From assembly GCF_000972705.2 (NCBI RefSeq), contig NZ_LATL02000140.1, positions 1 to 31,821 of the forward strand: a stretch of DNA of 31,821 bases. Reading direction: 5' to 3'. Below, piece after piece: positions 17,701 through 24,272 of the stretch. Position 1 is the stretch's first letter. Every line of letters starts with the position of its first letter. The stretch is from Limnoraphis robusta CS-951 (lineage in GTDB: Bacteria > Cyanobacteriota > Cyanobacteriia > Cyanobacteriales > Microcoleaceae). The notes beneath the pieces were generated by a model. The model had not been told where the DNA came from. It saw nothing but the letters and a program-made list of their open reading frames with translations, and did not search any database. The translations under genes and the position numbers were made by a program.

Positions 17701-17989
17701 TTGTCAATTTTCAGAACAAGGGTTGGGAAGTCAAAGTTTTCTGAACTTAGGAACTGACGCTTTAATCTTGATGGCATTCAAACAAGCCGAACAGAATTCC
17801 CAGCAGTGGATTTTAAGATGTTATGAGAGTTGGGGTGAGGAAACGGAGTTAAAATTAGAGAATGCTTTGGGATTAGCGATCGCCAATTCGGTGAACCTGT
17901 TAGAAGAAGGGATAGATTCTCCCAACTTTCCTAAAATTCCCCCCTGGAAAATTGTCAGCCTGCAACTGTTCAATTCTTCTGAGTTTTAA
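14798..17989 (+). CDS. Alpha-mannosidase, glycoside hydrolase family 38
   Basis: A 1063-residue GH38 enzyme. The catalytic domain begins at LLGHAHLDLAWLWP, with zinc ligands His240 and Asp242; the nucleophile/metal ligand is Asp352 in WLPDSFG, and another zinc-binding histidine is His554 in NQFHDILPGSS. The first 230 residues form a beta-rich accessory domain as in long Ams1-type cytosolic mannosidases, and the C-terminal half is the GH38 beta-sandwich. It removes terminal alpha-mannose residues; the physiological substrate is unknown. No signal peptide is seen, so it is probably cytosolic. A decayed copy of its last ~40 codons follows at 17998-18159. Confidence 0.95.
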   Translation: MTALGASLSQISTTIERLRQLTRLDVQTSWNFCQPDGSISPVELNERQHIAWPPQQVIELQQTIIVPTTLNNFPLTEFSLRLVLKWWAEVASIYVNDQLIQTGDLFDCSTRVLLSNSVKPGDVFTLRLQLVSPKHDHGALVQSVCVYETSTENQVDPGFLADELEVFLIQIPQPPSFINTRQEALNVLTATLNKIDWFALPEHPEKFNNSLIAVRQTLIHYISTNLPNFNSKIALLGHAHLDLAWLWPVADTWKAAENTFKSVLSLQQDFPNLIFTHSSPALYAWIETHHPDIFSQIQQQVKNKHWEIAAGLWVEPELNIISGESIARQLLYGQLYTQEKFGQVSPIAWLPDSFGFCWQLPQLLKQGGVEYFVTQKLRWNDTTQFPYGLFNWQSPDGTEIVSYMSALIGEAIDPIKMATYAAEWQTQTGLKTALWLPGVGDHGGGPTRDMLEVAGHWEGSPFFPKLSFSQAIDYLTDISQQSGELPVWRDELYLEFHRGCYTTHADQKRWNRRCENLLYQAELWSAVATLQTTAVYPKTQLEAAWKQVLFNQFHDILPGSSIPEVYQDANQAWQEAYNTAEQLRERAIMAIATSTPLPPPPQPGCYPILVWNSLNGSCSQVVELSLSSPGVWKLYDTAGKALRCQIGEGKLRFLATDVPSVGFRVFWLSREMAETPDNSLIEASKSPLQADASANFTTSIPLIQNFVNLNINYPKNWVLENEWLKVEIAEDTGKISQIWDKKNRRKVLAEMGGNDLQFFGDSGQYWDGWNIDPNYKQYPLEPPQLKSITWKEQGEIQQRLQVIRVWRNSEFIQDYVLEADSPILKIETKVNWQERHVLVKAAFPLTITVDRANCEIPCGVMQRPTKPQTETEKAKWEIPAMNWVDLGDENYGVSLLNDCKYGYDFQPDQIRLTLLRGSTWPDPEADLGTHQFTYGIYPHSGNWKTAKVTQYGYQLNQPLQVQVLSLEDCQFSEQGLGSQSFLNLGTDALILMAFKQAEQNSQQWILRCYESWGEETELKLENALGLAIANSVNLLEEGIDSPNFPKIPPWKIVSLQLFNSSEF

Positions 17990-17997
17990 TAAAGATA

Positions 17998-18184
17998 ATG
18001 ATTTCACGGCTAACTTTTAATGACGGTTTCTCGGTTTTTATAAAATCTCAGGGAATTTACCCGGATGGGTTTATAGATACTATCGAAGTTGAGAAGAAAA
18101 CTGAGTTGAAATTAGAGAATAGGTTGGCAGTGGCGATCGCTAATTTCGTTAAGTTATAGTCAGAAGTGATAACATCTCCCAAGT
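17998..18184 (+). pseudogene. Decayed duplicate of the alpha-mannosidase 3' end
   Basis: A 53-codon frame (17998-18159) ends TELKLENRLAVAIANFVKL, while the mannosidase ends TELKLENALGLAIANSVNL before its last 20 residues. At DNA level 18098-18184 aligns with 17840-17927 over its full length, including the shared GCGATCGC site. Similarity fades upstream of about 18064. The copy has a stop (TAG 18157-18159) where the parent continues. It is best read as a remnant of a tandem duplication, or of a paralogue lost except for its tail. Confidence 0.7.
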
Positions 18185-18199
18185 TGACTCAATCTAAGA

Positions 18200-18240
18200 A
18201 TGCTGAGTTATCGGAAAAAAAGATATAGCCTACAGTTCAT
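18200..18240 (+). pseudogene. 5' fragment of the small secreted-protein gene cut by a tnpB element
   Basis: ATG at 18200 opens MLSYRKKRYSLQF, a basic signal-peptide n-region, which ends in TTCAT at the left border of the tnpB element. Joining 18239 to 19534 continues in frame with ITVFAWNWQFPVLAQ, giving a full signal peptide and a 125-residue protein. The rest of the gene is at 19527-19871. Confidence 0.75.
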
Positions 18241-18257
18241 GTTATCATCATAAAACT

Positions 18258-19493
18258 ATGAAGACACTTAAGTTCAAGCTCTACCAACACAAGCGAAATA
18301 GATATCTCAAGCTCGCTATCAATGCAGCAGGAGTTATCTATAATCATTGTATTGCCTTGCATAAACGGTACTACCGGATTTGGGGTAAACACTTAAACTG
18401 TGCAGATCTTCAAAAGCATATTTCCAAATTAAGAAAACGTAACAAGTTTTGGCAATTAGTAGGTTCTCAAGCTGTTCAAGATATTTGTCAGCGCATTGAA
18501 AAAGCCTACCAAATGTTCTTCAAACACAACAAGAAAGGAGTTAGACCGCCTAATTTCAAGAAGGTTAAGAAGTACAAATCATTCACTCTAAAACAAGCTG
18601 GATACAAATTTTTCAGTGGCAACAAAATCAAGATAGGTAGTAAAGTCTATCAGTTTTGGAATTCTCAGCCCATCGAAGGGAAAGTTAAGACTGTAACGAT
18701 TAAGAGAACACCTTTGGGTGAGATGTTTTTAGTAGTAGTTGTTGATAACAGCAACAAACCAGAAGTCAAATCAGAGACTAAAAACGGATATGAAATCGAA
18801 AAACGGATTAAGTTGTCTGTGGGTCGCACAGATCTTGGCTGCCAACAGATAAGTGAATCCGTTCTTCCTTGTTCTTCATCTGTTTCGACAGGTAAAATAG
18901 CTGGATTTGATTTCGGATTAAAAACGTTTCTCACCTGTTCTGAAGGCTTCTCCATCCAGTCACCACAGTTTTTAAAACAAGCTTTCAACGATGTTAAAAA
19001 AGCGTCTCGAAATCTTTCTAAGAAGCGAAAAGGCTCTAACAATTGGGAGAAAGCGAGAAAGCATCTCGCTCGCCAGCACGAGAAAGTTGTAAACCGTCGC
19101 CGGGATTGGTTCTGGAAGTTAGCTCATCAACTCACTTTGCAGTTTGATGTTCTTTGCTTTGAGACTTTAAACCTCAAAGGAATGCAGAGACTTTGGGGAC
19201 GAAAGATAGGTGATTTAGCCTTCGGTGAATTCATGGAAATACTTGAATGGGTTGCTACTAAGAAAGGGAAATTAATCGTCTTTATCGACCAGTGGTATCC
19301 CTCAAGTAAGACTTGTTTTCACTGTGGTCACGTTCTTGAAAAACTGGAATTAGCGGTTAGAGAATGGCGTTGTCCGAACTGTCTAAAGATTAACGGACGA
19401 GACGAAAACGCTTCTTTAAATATTAAGAGGGTTGGGGCATCAACTCTTAAGTTAGATGGTGTAAGACAGGCTTTTCCTGCAACTGTTGTTTGA
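18258..19493 (+). CDS. tnpB: TnpB, RNA-guided endonuclease of an IS605-family element
   Basis: A 411-residue protein with a complete TnpB layout. The N-terminal helical/OB-like part (1-210) is followed by RuvC-I with Asp218 (GKIAGFDFG), RuvC-II with Glu302 (LCFETLNLKGM), a CxxC...CxxC zinc ribbon (Cys353, Cys356, Cys372, Cys375), and RuvC-III with Asp382 (GRDENASLNI). All three catalytic acidic residues are present, so nuclease activity is plausible. TnpB proteins use an RNA from the element's right end to cut DNA next to a short motif. It differs clearly from the second tnpB at 27866-29077. No TnpA gene accompanies it. Confidence 0.95.
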   Translation: MKTLKFKLYQHKRNRYLKLAINAAGVIYNHCIALHKRYYRIWGKHLNCADLQKHISKLRKRNKFWQLVGSQAVQDICQRIEKAYQMFFKHNKKGVRPPNFKKVKKYKSFTLKQAGYKFFSGNKIKIGSKVYQFWNSQPIEGKVKTVTIKRTPLGEMFLVVVVDNSNKPEVKSETKNGYEIEKRIKLSVGRTDLGCQQISESVLPCSSSVSTGKIAGFDFGLKTFLTCSEGFSIQSPQFLKQAFNDVKKASRNLSKKRKGSNNWEKARKHLARQHEKVVNRRRDWFWKLAHQLTLQFDVLCFETLNLKGMQRLWGRKIGDLAFGEFMEILEWVATKKGKLIVFIDQWYPSSKTCFHCGHVLEKLELAVREWRCPNCLKINGRDENASLNIKRVGASTLKLDGVRQAFPATVV

Positions 19494-19501
19494 GCTTAGA
19501 A

Positions 19502-19524
19502 TCCCCGCTAATTTATTGCGGGGA
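19502..19524 (+). ncRNA. Right-end hairpin, probable 3' part of the TnpB guide (omega) RNA
   Basis: A perfect 7-bp stem TCCCCGC/GCGGGGA with a 9-base loop lies 8 bases after the tnpB stop and just inside the right border. In characterised TnpB systems the guide RNA scaffold spans the 3' end of tnpB and the right end, and the guide is read from the flank, here from about 19534. RNA boundaries cannot be seen from sequence alone. Confidence 0.45.
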
Positions 19525-19526
19525 GT

Positions 19527-19871
19527 ATGTCAATAACTGTTTTCGCTTGGAATTGGCAATTCCCCGTTCTCGCCCAAGGACAAGTATTAATCACTCCTAA
19601 TTTTAGAATAGAGATTGAACAATTATGCCCGCAAGGGGTTGTGGTTTGTGATCATATTAGATATATTGGCACGGATAGAAAGACGGGAAGTTCAATAAAC
19701 CTGATGGGGAGAAGTCATCATACAATAGGGGCAGATGAGGTGACACCTTCTCGGTTTGTAGGATATATTTTTGAAAATGGAGAGTACAAGTATATCATTT
19801 CAACAGAAGGACACCTGAGAATTTTACAAGGAGAAACCGTTATCCTCGAAGAAAAAGGAGAATGGCAATAA
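19527..19871 (+). CDS. Small secreted protein, 5' end replaced by the tnpB element
   Basis: A 114-residue frame whose ATG and second codon come from the tnpB element's right end (AGTATGTCA). From residue 3 (ITVFAWNWQFPVLAQ) it is the remainder of a signal peptide, followed by a mature domain of about 95 residues with CPQGVVVCDHIRYIG, GSSINLMGRSHH and RFVGYIFENGEYKYIIS. I know no function for it. The native start is at 18200. The current frame lacks the basic n-region, and its only Shine-Dalgarno-like run (GGGGAG) is too close to the ATG, so it is probably not properly made or exported. It may be a pseudogene. Confidence 0.65.
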   Translation: MSITVFAWNWQFPVLAQGQVLITPNFRIEIEQLCPQGVVVCDHIRYIGTDRKTGSSINLMGRSHHTIGADEVTPSRFVGYIFENGEYKYIISTEGHLRILQGETVILEEKGEWQ

Positions 19872-19912
19872 ACTCAGTTAAAAATTATAGTGATTGAGAG
19901 GAGATTAATTCA

Positions 19913-20302
19913 ATGCAACACCGCAAACTCAGACCAGTCATAATGACATTCTTGATGGGGGCAACATTGACGACAATGATCACTGTTGTTGCTTCTCCTA
20001 AAGGATATGCTCATCATGGTTGGAGCGAATATAATCAACAGGAAACCTTAAATGTAACTGGAACAATTCGCAGTATGGGTTATGAAAATCCTCATGTTGT
20101 GATTGAAGTGGAAGCATCGAATAATCAAGTTTGGCGGGCTGTACTCGCTCCACCGTCTCGAATGCAAAATCGGGGATTACCCCAAAGCGATCTGAAAGTG
20201 GGGGAAACGGTAGAATTAGTTGGATATCCTCATCAATCTGAAAGTCGTGAACTTAGAGCAGAACGAATCATTATCGATGAAAAAACGGTAGAATTGCGTT
20301 GA
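19913..20302 (+). CDS. DUF6152 family exported protein
   Basis: A 129-residue protein with a Sec signal peptide (basic HRKLRP, hydrophobic core around 10-27, likely cleavage after GYA near residue 33). The mature protein begins HHGWSEY, the hallmark of DUF6152, and contains the beta-rich NVTGTIRSMGYENPHVVIEV and GETVELVGYPH, suggesting a small OB-like barrel in the periplasm. The HH start could bind a metal, but that is inference. GAGAGGAGA lies about 8 bases before ATG 19913. Its stop overlaps the ATG of the DUF6644 gene by one base (TGATG), indicating coupled expression. Confidence 0.82.
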   Translation: MQHRKLRPVIMTFLMGATLTTMITVVASPKGYAHHGWSEYNQQETLNVTGTIRSMGYENPHVVIEVEASNNQVWRAVLAPPSRMQNRGLPQSDLKVGETVELVGYPHQSESRELRAERIIIDEKTVELR

Positions 20303-20796
20303 TGGAATTAGCAATAGAGACCGAGTGGTTAGTCCAGTTGAAAAATAGTGCTTTGGTTGAGATTGTTAACCAATGGGTTTGGACTTATCCGATGATAGAA
20401 GTGGTGCATATTTTAGGGATAACCTTGTTAGTGGGGTCTGTGGCGCTGTTTGATTTGAGATTGTTGGGAGTTTCTCGTCATTTATTGGTAACAGATCTCG
20501 CACAGCATCTTTTACCTGTGTCTTATGCGGGTTTTGGGGTTGTGGTTCTGTCTGGTTTTTTGCTGTTTGCAACGGATGCGCCTGCGATCGCTTTAAATCC
20601 TGTTTTTCGGTTAAAATTGATCTTGATTTTAGGAACGGGGATCAATGCGATAATTTTTCATTGGCAGTGTTATCCTTCTGTTCTACAATGGAACCGTAAT
20701 ATTAAGCCGCCTGGGAGGGTACAACTGATTGCAATGGTTTCACTTCTACTCTGGGTTGCTGTGATTATTTGTGGGAATTTGATTGCTTATGTCTAA
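20302..20796 (+). CDS. DUF6644 family integral membrane protein
   Basis: A 164-residue protein with four predicted helices: about 28-49 (MIEVVHILGITLLVGSVALF), 72-92 (AGFGVVVLSGFLLFA), 106-122 (LKLILILGTGINAIIFH) and 142-163. WTYPMIEVVHILGI carries the conserved histidine pattern of DUF6644. I use ATG 20302, which forms TGATG with the preceding stop; a TTG one codon upstream is less likely. DUF6152 and DUF6644 genes often occur side by side, so the pair probably works together at the inner membrane and periplasm. The histidines could suggest heme or copper binding, but there is no direct evidence for this. Confidence 0.8.
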   Translation: MELAIETEWLVQLKNSALVEIVNQWVWTYPMIEVVHILGITLLVGSVALFDLRLLGVSRHLLVTDLAQHLLPVSYAGFGVVVLSGFLLFATDAPAIALNPVFRLKLILILGTGINAIIFHWQCYPSVLQWNRNIKPPGRVQLIAMVSLLLWVAVIICGNLIAYV

Positions 20797-20840
20797 AGTT
20801 GAGGTTGAAGATATTCTAATGATTCAGGGTGAAACTCAAA

Positions 20841-21860
20841 ATGACAACTGTATTTGATATTGCAATCATTGGTGCTGGGTTTGCAGGGTTAATAGCCGCC
20901 CAAGACTTAAAACAAGCGGGTTATTCTGTTATTGTGTTAGAAAAGTCTCGCGGAGTGGGTGGGCGTTGTGCAACTCGTCGAGTTTCAGATATTCCCATAG
21001 ATCATGGTGTACGGTATTTGGAAGCGACGGGGAAACAAACTCAAAATTTAATTGAACAGTTAACCGCCACAAATGTTTTACAACTGTGGATGGATAAAAT
21101 TGATGTATTCAAAGAGAACCAACTCCAACCCCAACAAACTCAACCTTTATATATAGCCCCCAACGGGATGAATACTGTCGGGAAAGAACTGGCTGTTGGT
21201 TTGGATATTTGGTTTAACCGTCGTGTGGAAAGATTAACCCCAACTTTGAATAAAACTTGGTATCTTTCTTTAGAAGTGACTCACCCGACTGCAACGGAAA
21301 ACCCCGAAGAAGTCGAAGCCAAAGCCGTTATTTTAGCCATCCCAGCCCCGCAAGCATTATTATTGTTAGAACCGCTAACGGCTGAACTTCCTGCGAATTT
21401 TGTTGAACAGGTTCGTTCTGTGGAATATAATGCTTGTATTACCGTCATGGCGGGATATGAGTTCACCCCTACTCCTCCCTGGAAAGCGATAACGTTTCCC
21501 GAAAATGAAACTATTGCTTGGGTGAGTTTGGATAGCAGTAAACGAGATAACCCCAAACAAACGGTTTTGGTTGTTCAAAGTTCGGCTAAGTTTGCAGAAG
21601 ATTATCTAGATGCCACTGACTTACAACCCGTCGGGGAAATGCTGTTAAATGTTGCAACTGATTATTTATCGTTAGGGAAACCCGAATGGATGCAGGTTCA
21701 TCGCTGGAAATATGCCTTCTGTCGGAAACCCTTAACTGTTCCTTGCTTAACCACAACTCTTCCTTTACCTTTAGTTTGTTGCGGAGATTGGTGTGGGGAA
21801 AGCCAGATAGAAACCGCATTAGCTTCAGGGAAAGCTGCTGCGAAGTTTTTTCAAGATTAA
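20841..21860 (+). CDS. Renalase-like NAD(P)/FAD-dependent oxidoreductase
   Basis: A 339-residue flavoprotein of the amine-oxidase superfamily. It has an N-terminal dinucleotide fold IIGAGFAGLIAA (about 9-20), the renalase-type motif EKSRGVGGRCATRR (about 35-48), and a C-terminal FAD motif CCGDWCGESQIETALASGKA. No membrane segment is present. The reaction is unknown; bacterial renalases oxidise mis-hydrogenated nicotinamide isomers, but this family is broad. I use ATG 20841, with AGGGTG about 10 bases upstream; an in-frame GTG at 20829 would add four residues. It lies 44 bases after the DUF6644 gene and could share its transcript. Confidence 0.88.
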   Translation: MTTVFDIAIIGAGFAGLIAAQDLKQAGYSVIVLEKSRGVGGRCATRRVSDIPIDHGVRYLEATGKQTQNLIEQLTATNVLQLWMDKIDVFKENQLQPQQTQPLYIAPNGMNTVGKELAVGLDIWFNRRVERLTPTLNKTWYLSLEVTHPTATENPEEVEAKAVILAIPAPQALLLLEPLTAELPANFVEQVRSVEYNACITVMAGYEFTPTPPWKAITFPENETIAWVSLDSSKRDNPKQTVLVVQSSAKFAEDYLDATDLQPVGEMLLNVATDYLSLGKPEWMQVHRWKYAFCRKPLTVPCLTTTLPLPLVCCGDWCGESQIETALASGKAAAKFFQD

Positions 21861-21863
21861 TTG

Positions 21864-21933
21864 TTGTGTCTTCGTGTCTTCGTGGTGAATCCCCAAAAAA
21901 ACCTTAGTGCCTTAGTGCCTTGGTGGTGAATCC
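21864..21933. repeat. Short tandem repeats after the FAD oxidoreductase gene
   Basis: Two related tracts, GTGTCTTCGTGTCTTCGTGG and CCTTAGTGCCTTAGTGCCTT, each end in GGTGGTGAATCC or GTGGTGAATCC. A similar tract is at 26373-26400. They begin the 712-bp gene-free stretch before chlP. Confidence 0.8.
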
Positions 21934-22026
21934 CCTAACCCAAACTTTAGTTTATAGGCGCGCACATTTTCCCATGATATAAATATAGCATAGATGATAA
22001 ATTTTGTCAAAGGATTTCCAATAGAC

Positions 22027-22095
22027 GTAGAGGGGGGGCGGGTTTATGTAAATTGGTTCTGGGAATAGATAAATTTGGCCGGAACCCGCCCCTAC
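22027..22095. repeat. Miniature inverted-repeat element, family A, copy 2
   Basis: A 69-bp unit with ends GTAGAGGGGGGGCGGGTTT and GGAACCCGCCCCTAC. It is in the opposite orientation to the copy at 1089-1154. Non-coding. Confidence 0.6.
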
Positions 22096-22111
22096 GAAAG
22101 CGATCGCATTT

Positions 22112-22230
22112 ACAGTGAACAGTTATCAGTGACCAGCGCAAACTTGCGACCCGGCGGTTTCCGTCGGTAGCAAAGTTTGTAAGAGAGTGACCAGTGAAGA
22201 CAGTGACCAGTAACCAGTAACCAGTTACCA
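22112..22230. repeat. AACCAGT/GACCAGT tandem tract interrupted by a palindrome
   Basis: Heptamer-like units (CAGTGAACAGTTATCAGTGACC, then repeated AGTGACC and AGTAACC) are interrupted at 22139-22179 by a 41-bp imperfect palindrome. Its arms are CAAACTTGCGACCCGGCGG and, reverse-complemented, CAAACTTTGCTACCGACGG. Flanking repeat units continue on either side, so the palindrome looks like a small insertion. From here to 22572 I see no gene. Confidence 0.7.
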
Positions 22231-22518
22231 ATTTTGCATGAGCGCAAGCAAAGCCTATGTAAGGTGATAAATACTTTTGGTAGCCGGAAATCGAAGCGAT
22301 CGCTAAATCAATACTTAAATTGATACCTAATCGGCGCACACCTTTTCCTATTGTATAACTTACCATGTCTGTTAAAACTTGTCAAATGCTTGTTAATTCC
22401 TGCTACCCAAAGCGATCGCGGAATTTCCGATATTTGCCAAATGTGACGAAAAATATTACCGAGTGTTAAGCACTATTGCAATGTATCACAACTCTGAAAA
22501 ATAAGCGTTCGTGCTTGC

Positions 22519-22533
22519 GGTATCCGTGATACC
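22519..22533 (+). promoter_or_regulatory. Palindrome upstream of chlP, possible operator
   Basis: A perfect GGTATC-CGT-GATACC dyad lies about 40 bases before the chlP start. The dyad is seen directly; regulator binding is a guess. Confidence 0.3.
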
Positions 22534-22572
22534 ATCTGACCTGATAACAACGAGAGATATAGGAGAAAACCT

Positions 22573-23793
22573 GTGACGCTACGGGTTGCTGTTGTCGGTT
22601 CTGGCCCTGCTGGGTCTTCAGCCGCTGAAACATTAGTTAAAGCTGGAATAGAAACCTACTTATTCGAACGCAAACTCGATAACGCCAAACCCTGCGGCGG
22701 AGCCATTCCCCTGTGTATGGTGAGTGAGTTTGACTTACCCCCGGAAATTATTGATCGGCGGGTGAGAAAAATGAAAATGATTTCTCCGTCTAACCGCGAA
22801 GTTGATATTAACCTGATAAACGAAAACGAATATATTGGAATGTGTCGCCGGGAAGTTCTCGATGGTTTCATGCGAGATCGGGCGGCACAATTAGGGGCTA
22901 TCCTAATTAATGGTACGGTTCATAAACTGGAAATTCCCACAAAAACCAACGAAGCTTATACCCTGCATTATTCTGATCATTCGGAAGGAAATACAGTCGG
23001 TACAGCGAAGACTTTAAAAGTAGATTTAGTCATCGGTGCGGATGGGGCAAATTCTCGCGTTGCTAAAGCCATTGATGCGGGAGATTATAATTATGCGATC
23101 GCGTTTCAAGAACGAATTCGCATCCCCGAAGATAAGATGGCTTACTATGAAGATCGGGCAGAAATGTACGTCGGAAATGACGTTTCTCCTGACTTCTACG
23201 CTTGGGTATTTCCCAAATATGATCACGTCGCTGTTGGTACCGGAACCATGAAGGTTAACCAAGCGATGATCAAGAAATTACAAGCCGGAATTCGCGCCCG
23301 TGCGGCTCATCGCATTGAGGGTGGTAAAATTATTAAAGTCGAAGCCCATCCCATCCCCGAACATCCCCGTCCTCGTCGGGTTGTGGGTCGGGTAGCGTTG
23401 GTAGGAGATGCCGCCGGAACGGTTACAAAATCTTCTGGAGAAGGCATTTATTTCGCTGCTAAGTCGGGTCGGATGTGTGCGGAAACCATTGTAGAAATGT
23501 CAAATAATGGCGCTAAAATTCCCACCGAAGATGATCTGAAAATTTATCTCAAACGTTGGGATAAACAGTATGGTATGACCTACTTGGTGTTAGATATTCT
23601 GCAACGAGTCTTCTACCGGACTGATGCCACGCGGGAAGCGTTTGTGGAAATGTGTTCTGACCTGGATGTTCAGAAGATGACTTTTGACAGTTATCTGTAC
23701 AAAACGGTTGTTCCGGCTAACCCCTTAGTTCAGATGAAGATTACGGCTAAAACCCTTGGAAGTCTGTTAAGAGGTCATGCGTTAGCGCCTTAA
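22573..23793 (+). CDS. chlP: Geranylgeranyl reductase (geranylgeranyl-diphosphate/chlorophyll)
   Basis: A 406-residue flavoprotein that reduces the geranylgeranyl chain to phytyl for chlorophyll a and tocopherol, using NADPH. Visible features are the N-terminal FAD fold VVGSGPAGSSAAETLVKAG (about 7-25), the family motif NAKPCGGAIPLCMV (about 37-50), and the second FAD motif RVALVGDAAGTVTKSSGEGI (about 274-293), followed by the plant/cyanobacterial tail. Translation starts at GTG 22573 with AGGAG seven bases upstream. It is monocistronic, with a clear terminator at 23824-23856. The length and motifs match cyanobacterial ChlP throughout. Confidence 0.97.
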   Translation: MTLRVAVVGSGPAGSSAAETLVKAGIETYLFERKLDNAKPCGGAIPLCMVSEFDLPPEIIDRRVRKMKMISPSNREVDINLINENEYIGMCRREVLDGFMRDRAAQLGAILINGTVHKLEIPTKTNEAYTLHYSDHSEGNTVGTAKTLKVDLVIGADGANSRVAKAIDAGDYNYAIAFQERIRIPEDKMAYYEDRAEMYVGNDVSPDFYAWVFPKYDHVAVGTGTMKVNQAMIKKLQAGIRARAAHRIEGGKIIKVEAHPIPEHPRPRRVVGRVALVGDAAGTVTKSSGEGIYFAAKSGRMCAETIVEMSNNGAKIPTEDDLKIYLKRWDKQYGMTYLVLDILQRVFYRTDATREAFVEMCSDLDVQKMTFDSYLYKTVVPANPLVQMKITAKTLGSLLRGHALAP

Positions 23794-23823
23794 GTTTTCT
23801 GTTGATATTATATCACAAAATTG

Positions 23824-23856
23824 CCTGGTTTCTTCCTAAGAGAAATCAGGTTTTTT
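23824..23856 (+). terminator. Rho-independent-type terminator of chlP
   Basis: The stem CCTGGTTTCT/AGAAATCAGG (10 pairs, one G-U) has a 7-base loop and is followed by TTTTTT, 30 bases after the chlP stop. Confidence 0.85.
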
Positions 23857-23872
23857 AATGAGTTTAAAATGG

Positions 23873-23937
23873 GTGGGGTGCATGATAATTTTAAGTTAAT
23901 GATACGAAGAATTAATCTCTTGTCTGATGCACCCTAC
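23873..23937. repeat. Miniature inverted-repeat element, family B, copy 2
   Basis: A 65-bp unit with ends GTGGGGTGCATGA and TGATGCACCCTAC, differing at two of 13 positions. It has exactly the length of the copy at 3361-3425. It lies between the convergent chlP and the 107-residue gene. Confidence 0.7.
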
Positions 23938-23945
23938 AGCCTTGA

Positions 23946-24269
23946 CTAATCCTTAATACCAAATTTTTTGTACAACATTTTTCTCAAAATATTGCTACTA
24001 CGCTCTACAAATTCATCCTCAGTTTCATTTTCTAAGGGTTCACCAATAGAATCACTAAATTTTGAGATAAACGCTTTATCCTGAACTAAATTAGATACCT
24101 GTTCCGAAAACTTCTCTGCTTTGTCCTGTGGAAATAAAAACGGTGCTAACTGAACACTAACTGCTGACTGGAGAGAACCTTGAATAGCTGAGATCGACAG
24201 GTTAGAAGTTGGCAAAGCTTTATTAGGTAACTTCTTAGCCTCATCCATAAACTCTTTAAAACTGCTCAT
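23946..24269 (-). CDS. Uncharacterised small protein, second gene of a two-gene module
   Basis: A 107-residue, mainly helical protein that I do not recognise. It opens MSSFKEFMDEAKKLPNKALP, has a Ser/Gln-rich mildly hydrophobic middle (NLSISAIQGSLQSAVSVQLA), and ends with a charged region (ETEDEFVERSSNILRKMLYK). No signal peptide or clear membrane helix is seen. Its ATG lies three bases after the stop of the 53-residue ORF (24273-24434), with GAGG as ribosome site inside the end of that ORF, so the two are almost certainly translated together. Confidence 0.65.
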   Translation of the reverse strand: MSSFKEFMDEAKKLPNKALPTSNLSISAIQGSLQSAVSVQLAPFLFPQDKAEKFSEQVSNLVQDKAFISKFSDSIGEPLENETEDEFVERSSNILRKMLYKKFGIKD

Positions 24270-24272
24270 TAC

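Larger units (their letters stand above)
18241..19533 (+). mobile_element. IS200/IS605-family element with tnpB only (IS1341-like)
   Basis: The borders are set by the disrupted reading frame: left flank TTCAT (18236-18240), right end GTCAA (19529-19533), uncertain by one base because of a shared T. The element is about 1.29 kb, carries tnpB 17 bases from its left end, has a right-end hairpin at 19502-19524, and lacks the tnpA transposase. No target duplication is seen, as expected for this family. Without tnpA, movement would need a transposase supplied from elsewhere. Confidence 0.75.

Noticed and set aside
22112..22230. Possible CRISPR-like array
   Set aside because: The units are about 7 bp with no spacers of regular length and no cas genes nearby; it is a short tandem repeat tract.
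22007..22366. 119-codon minus-strand frame
   Set aside because: It runs through a family A repeat, a tandem tract and a palindrome; the protein is repeat-derived and looks non-coding.
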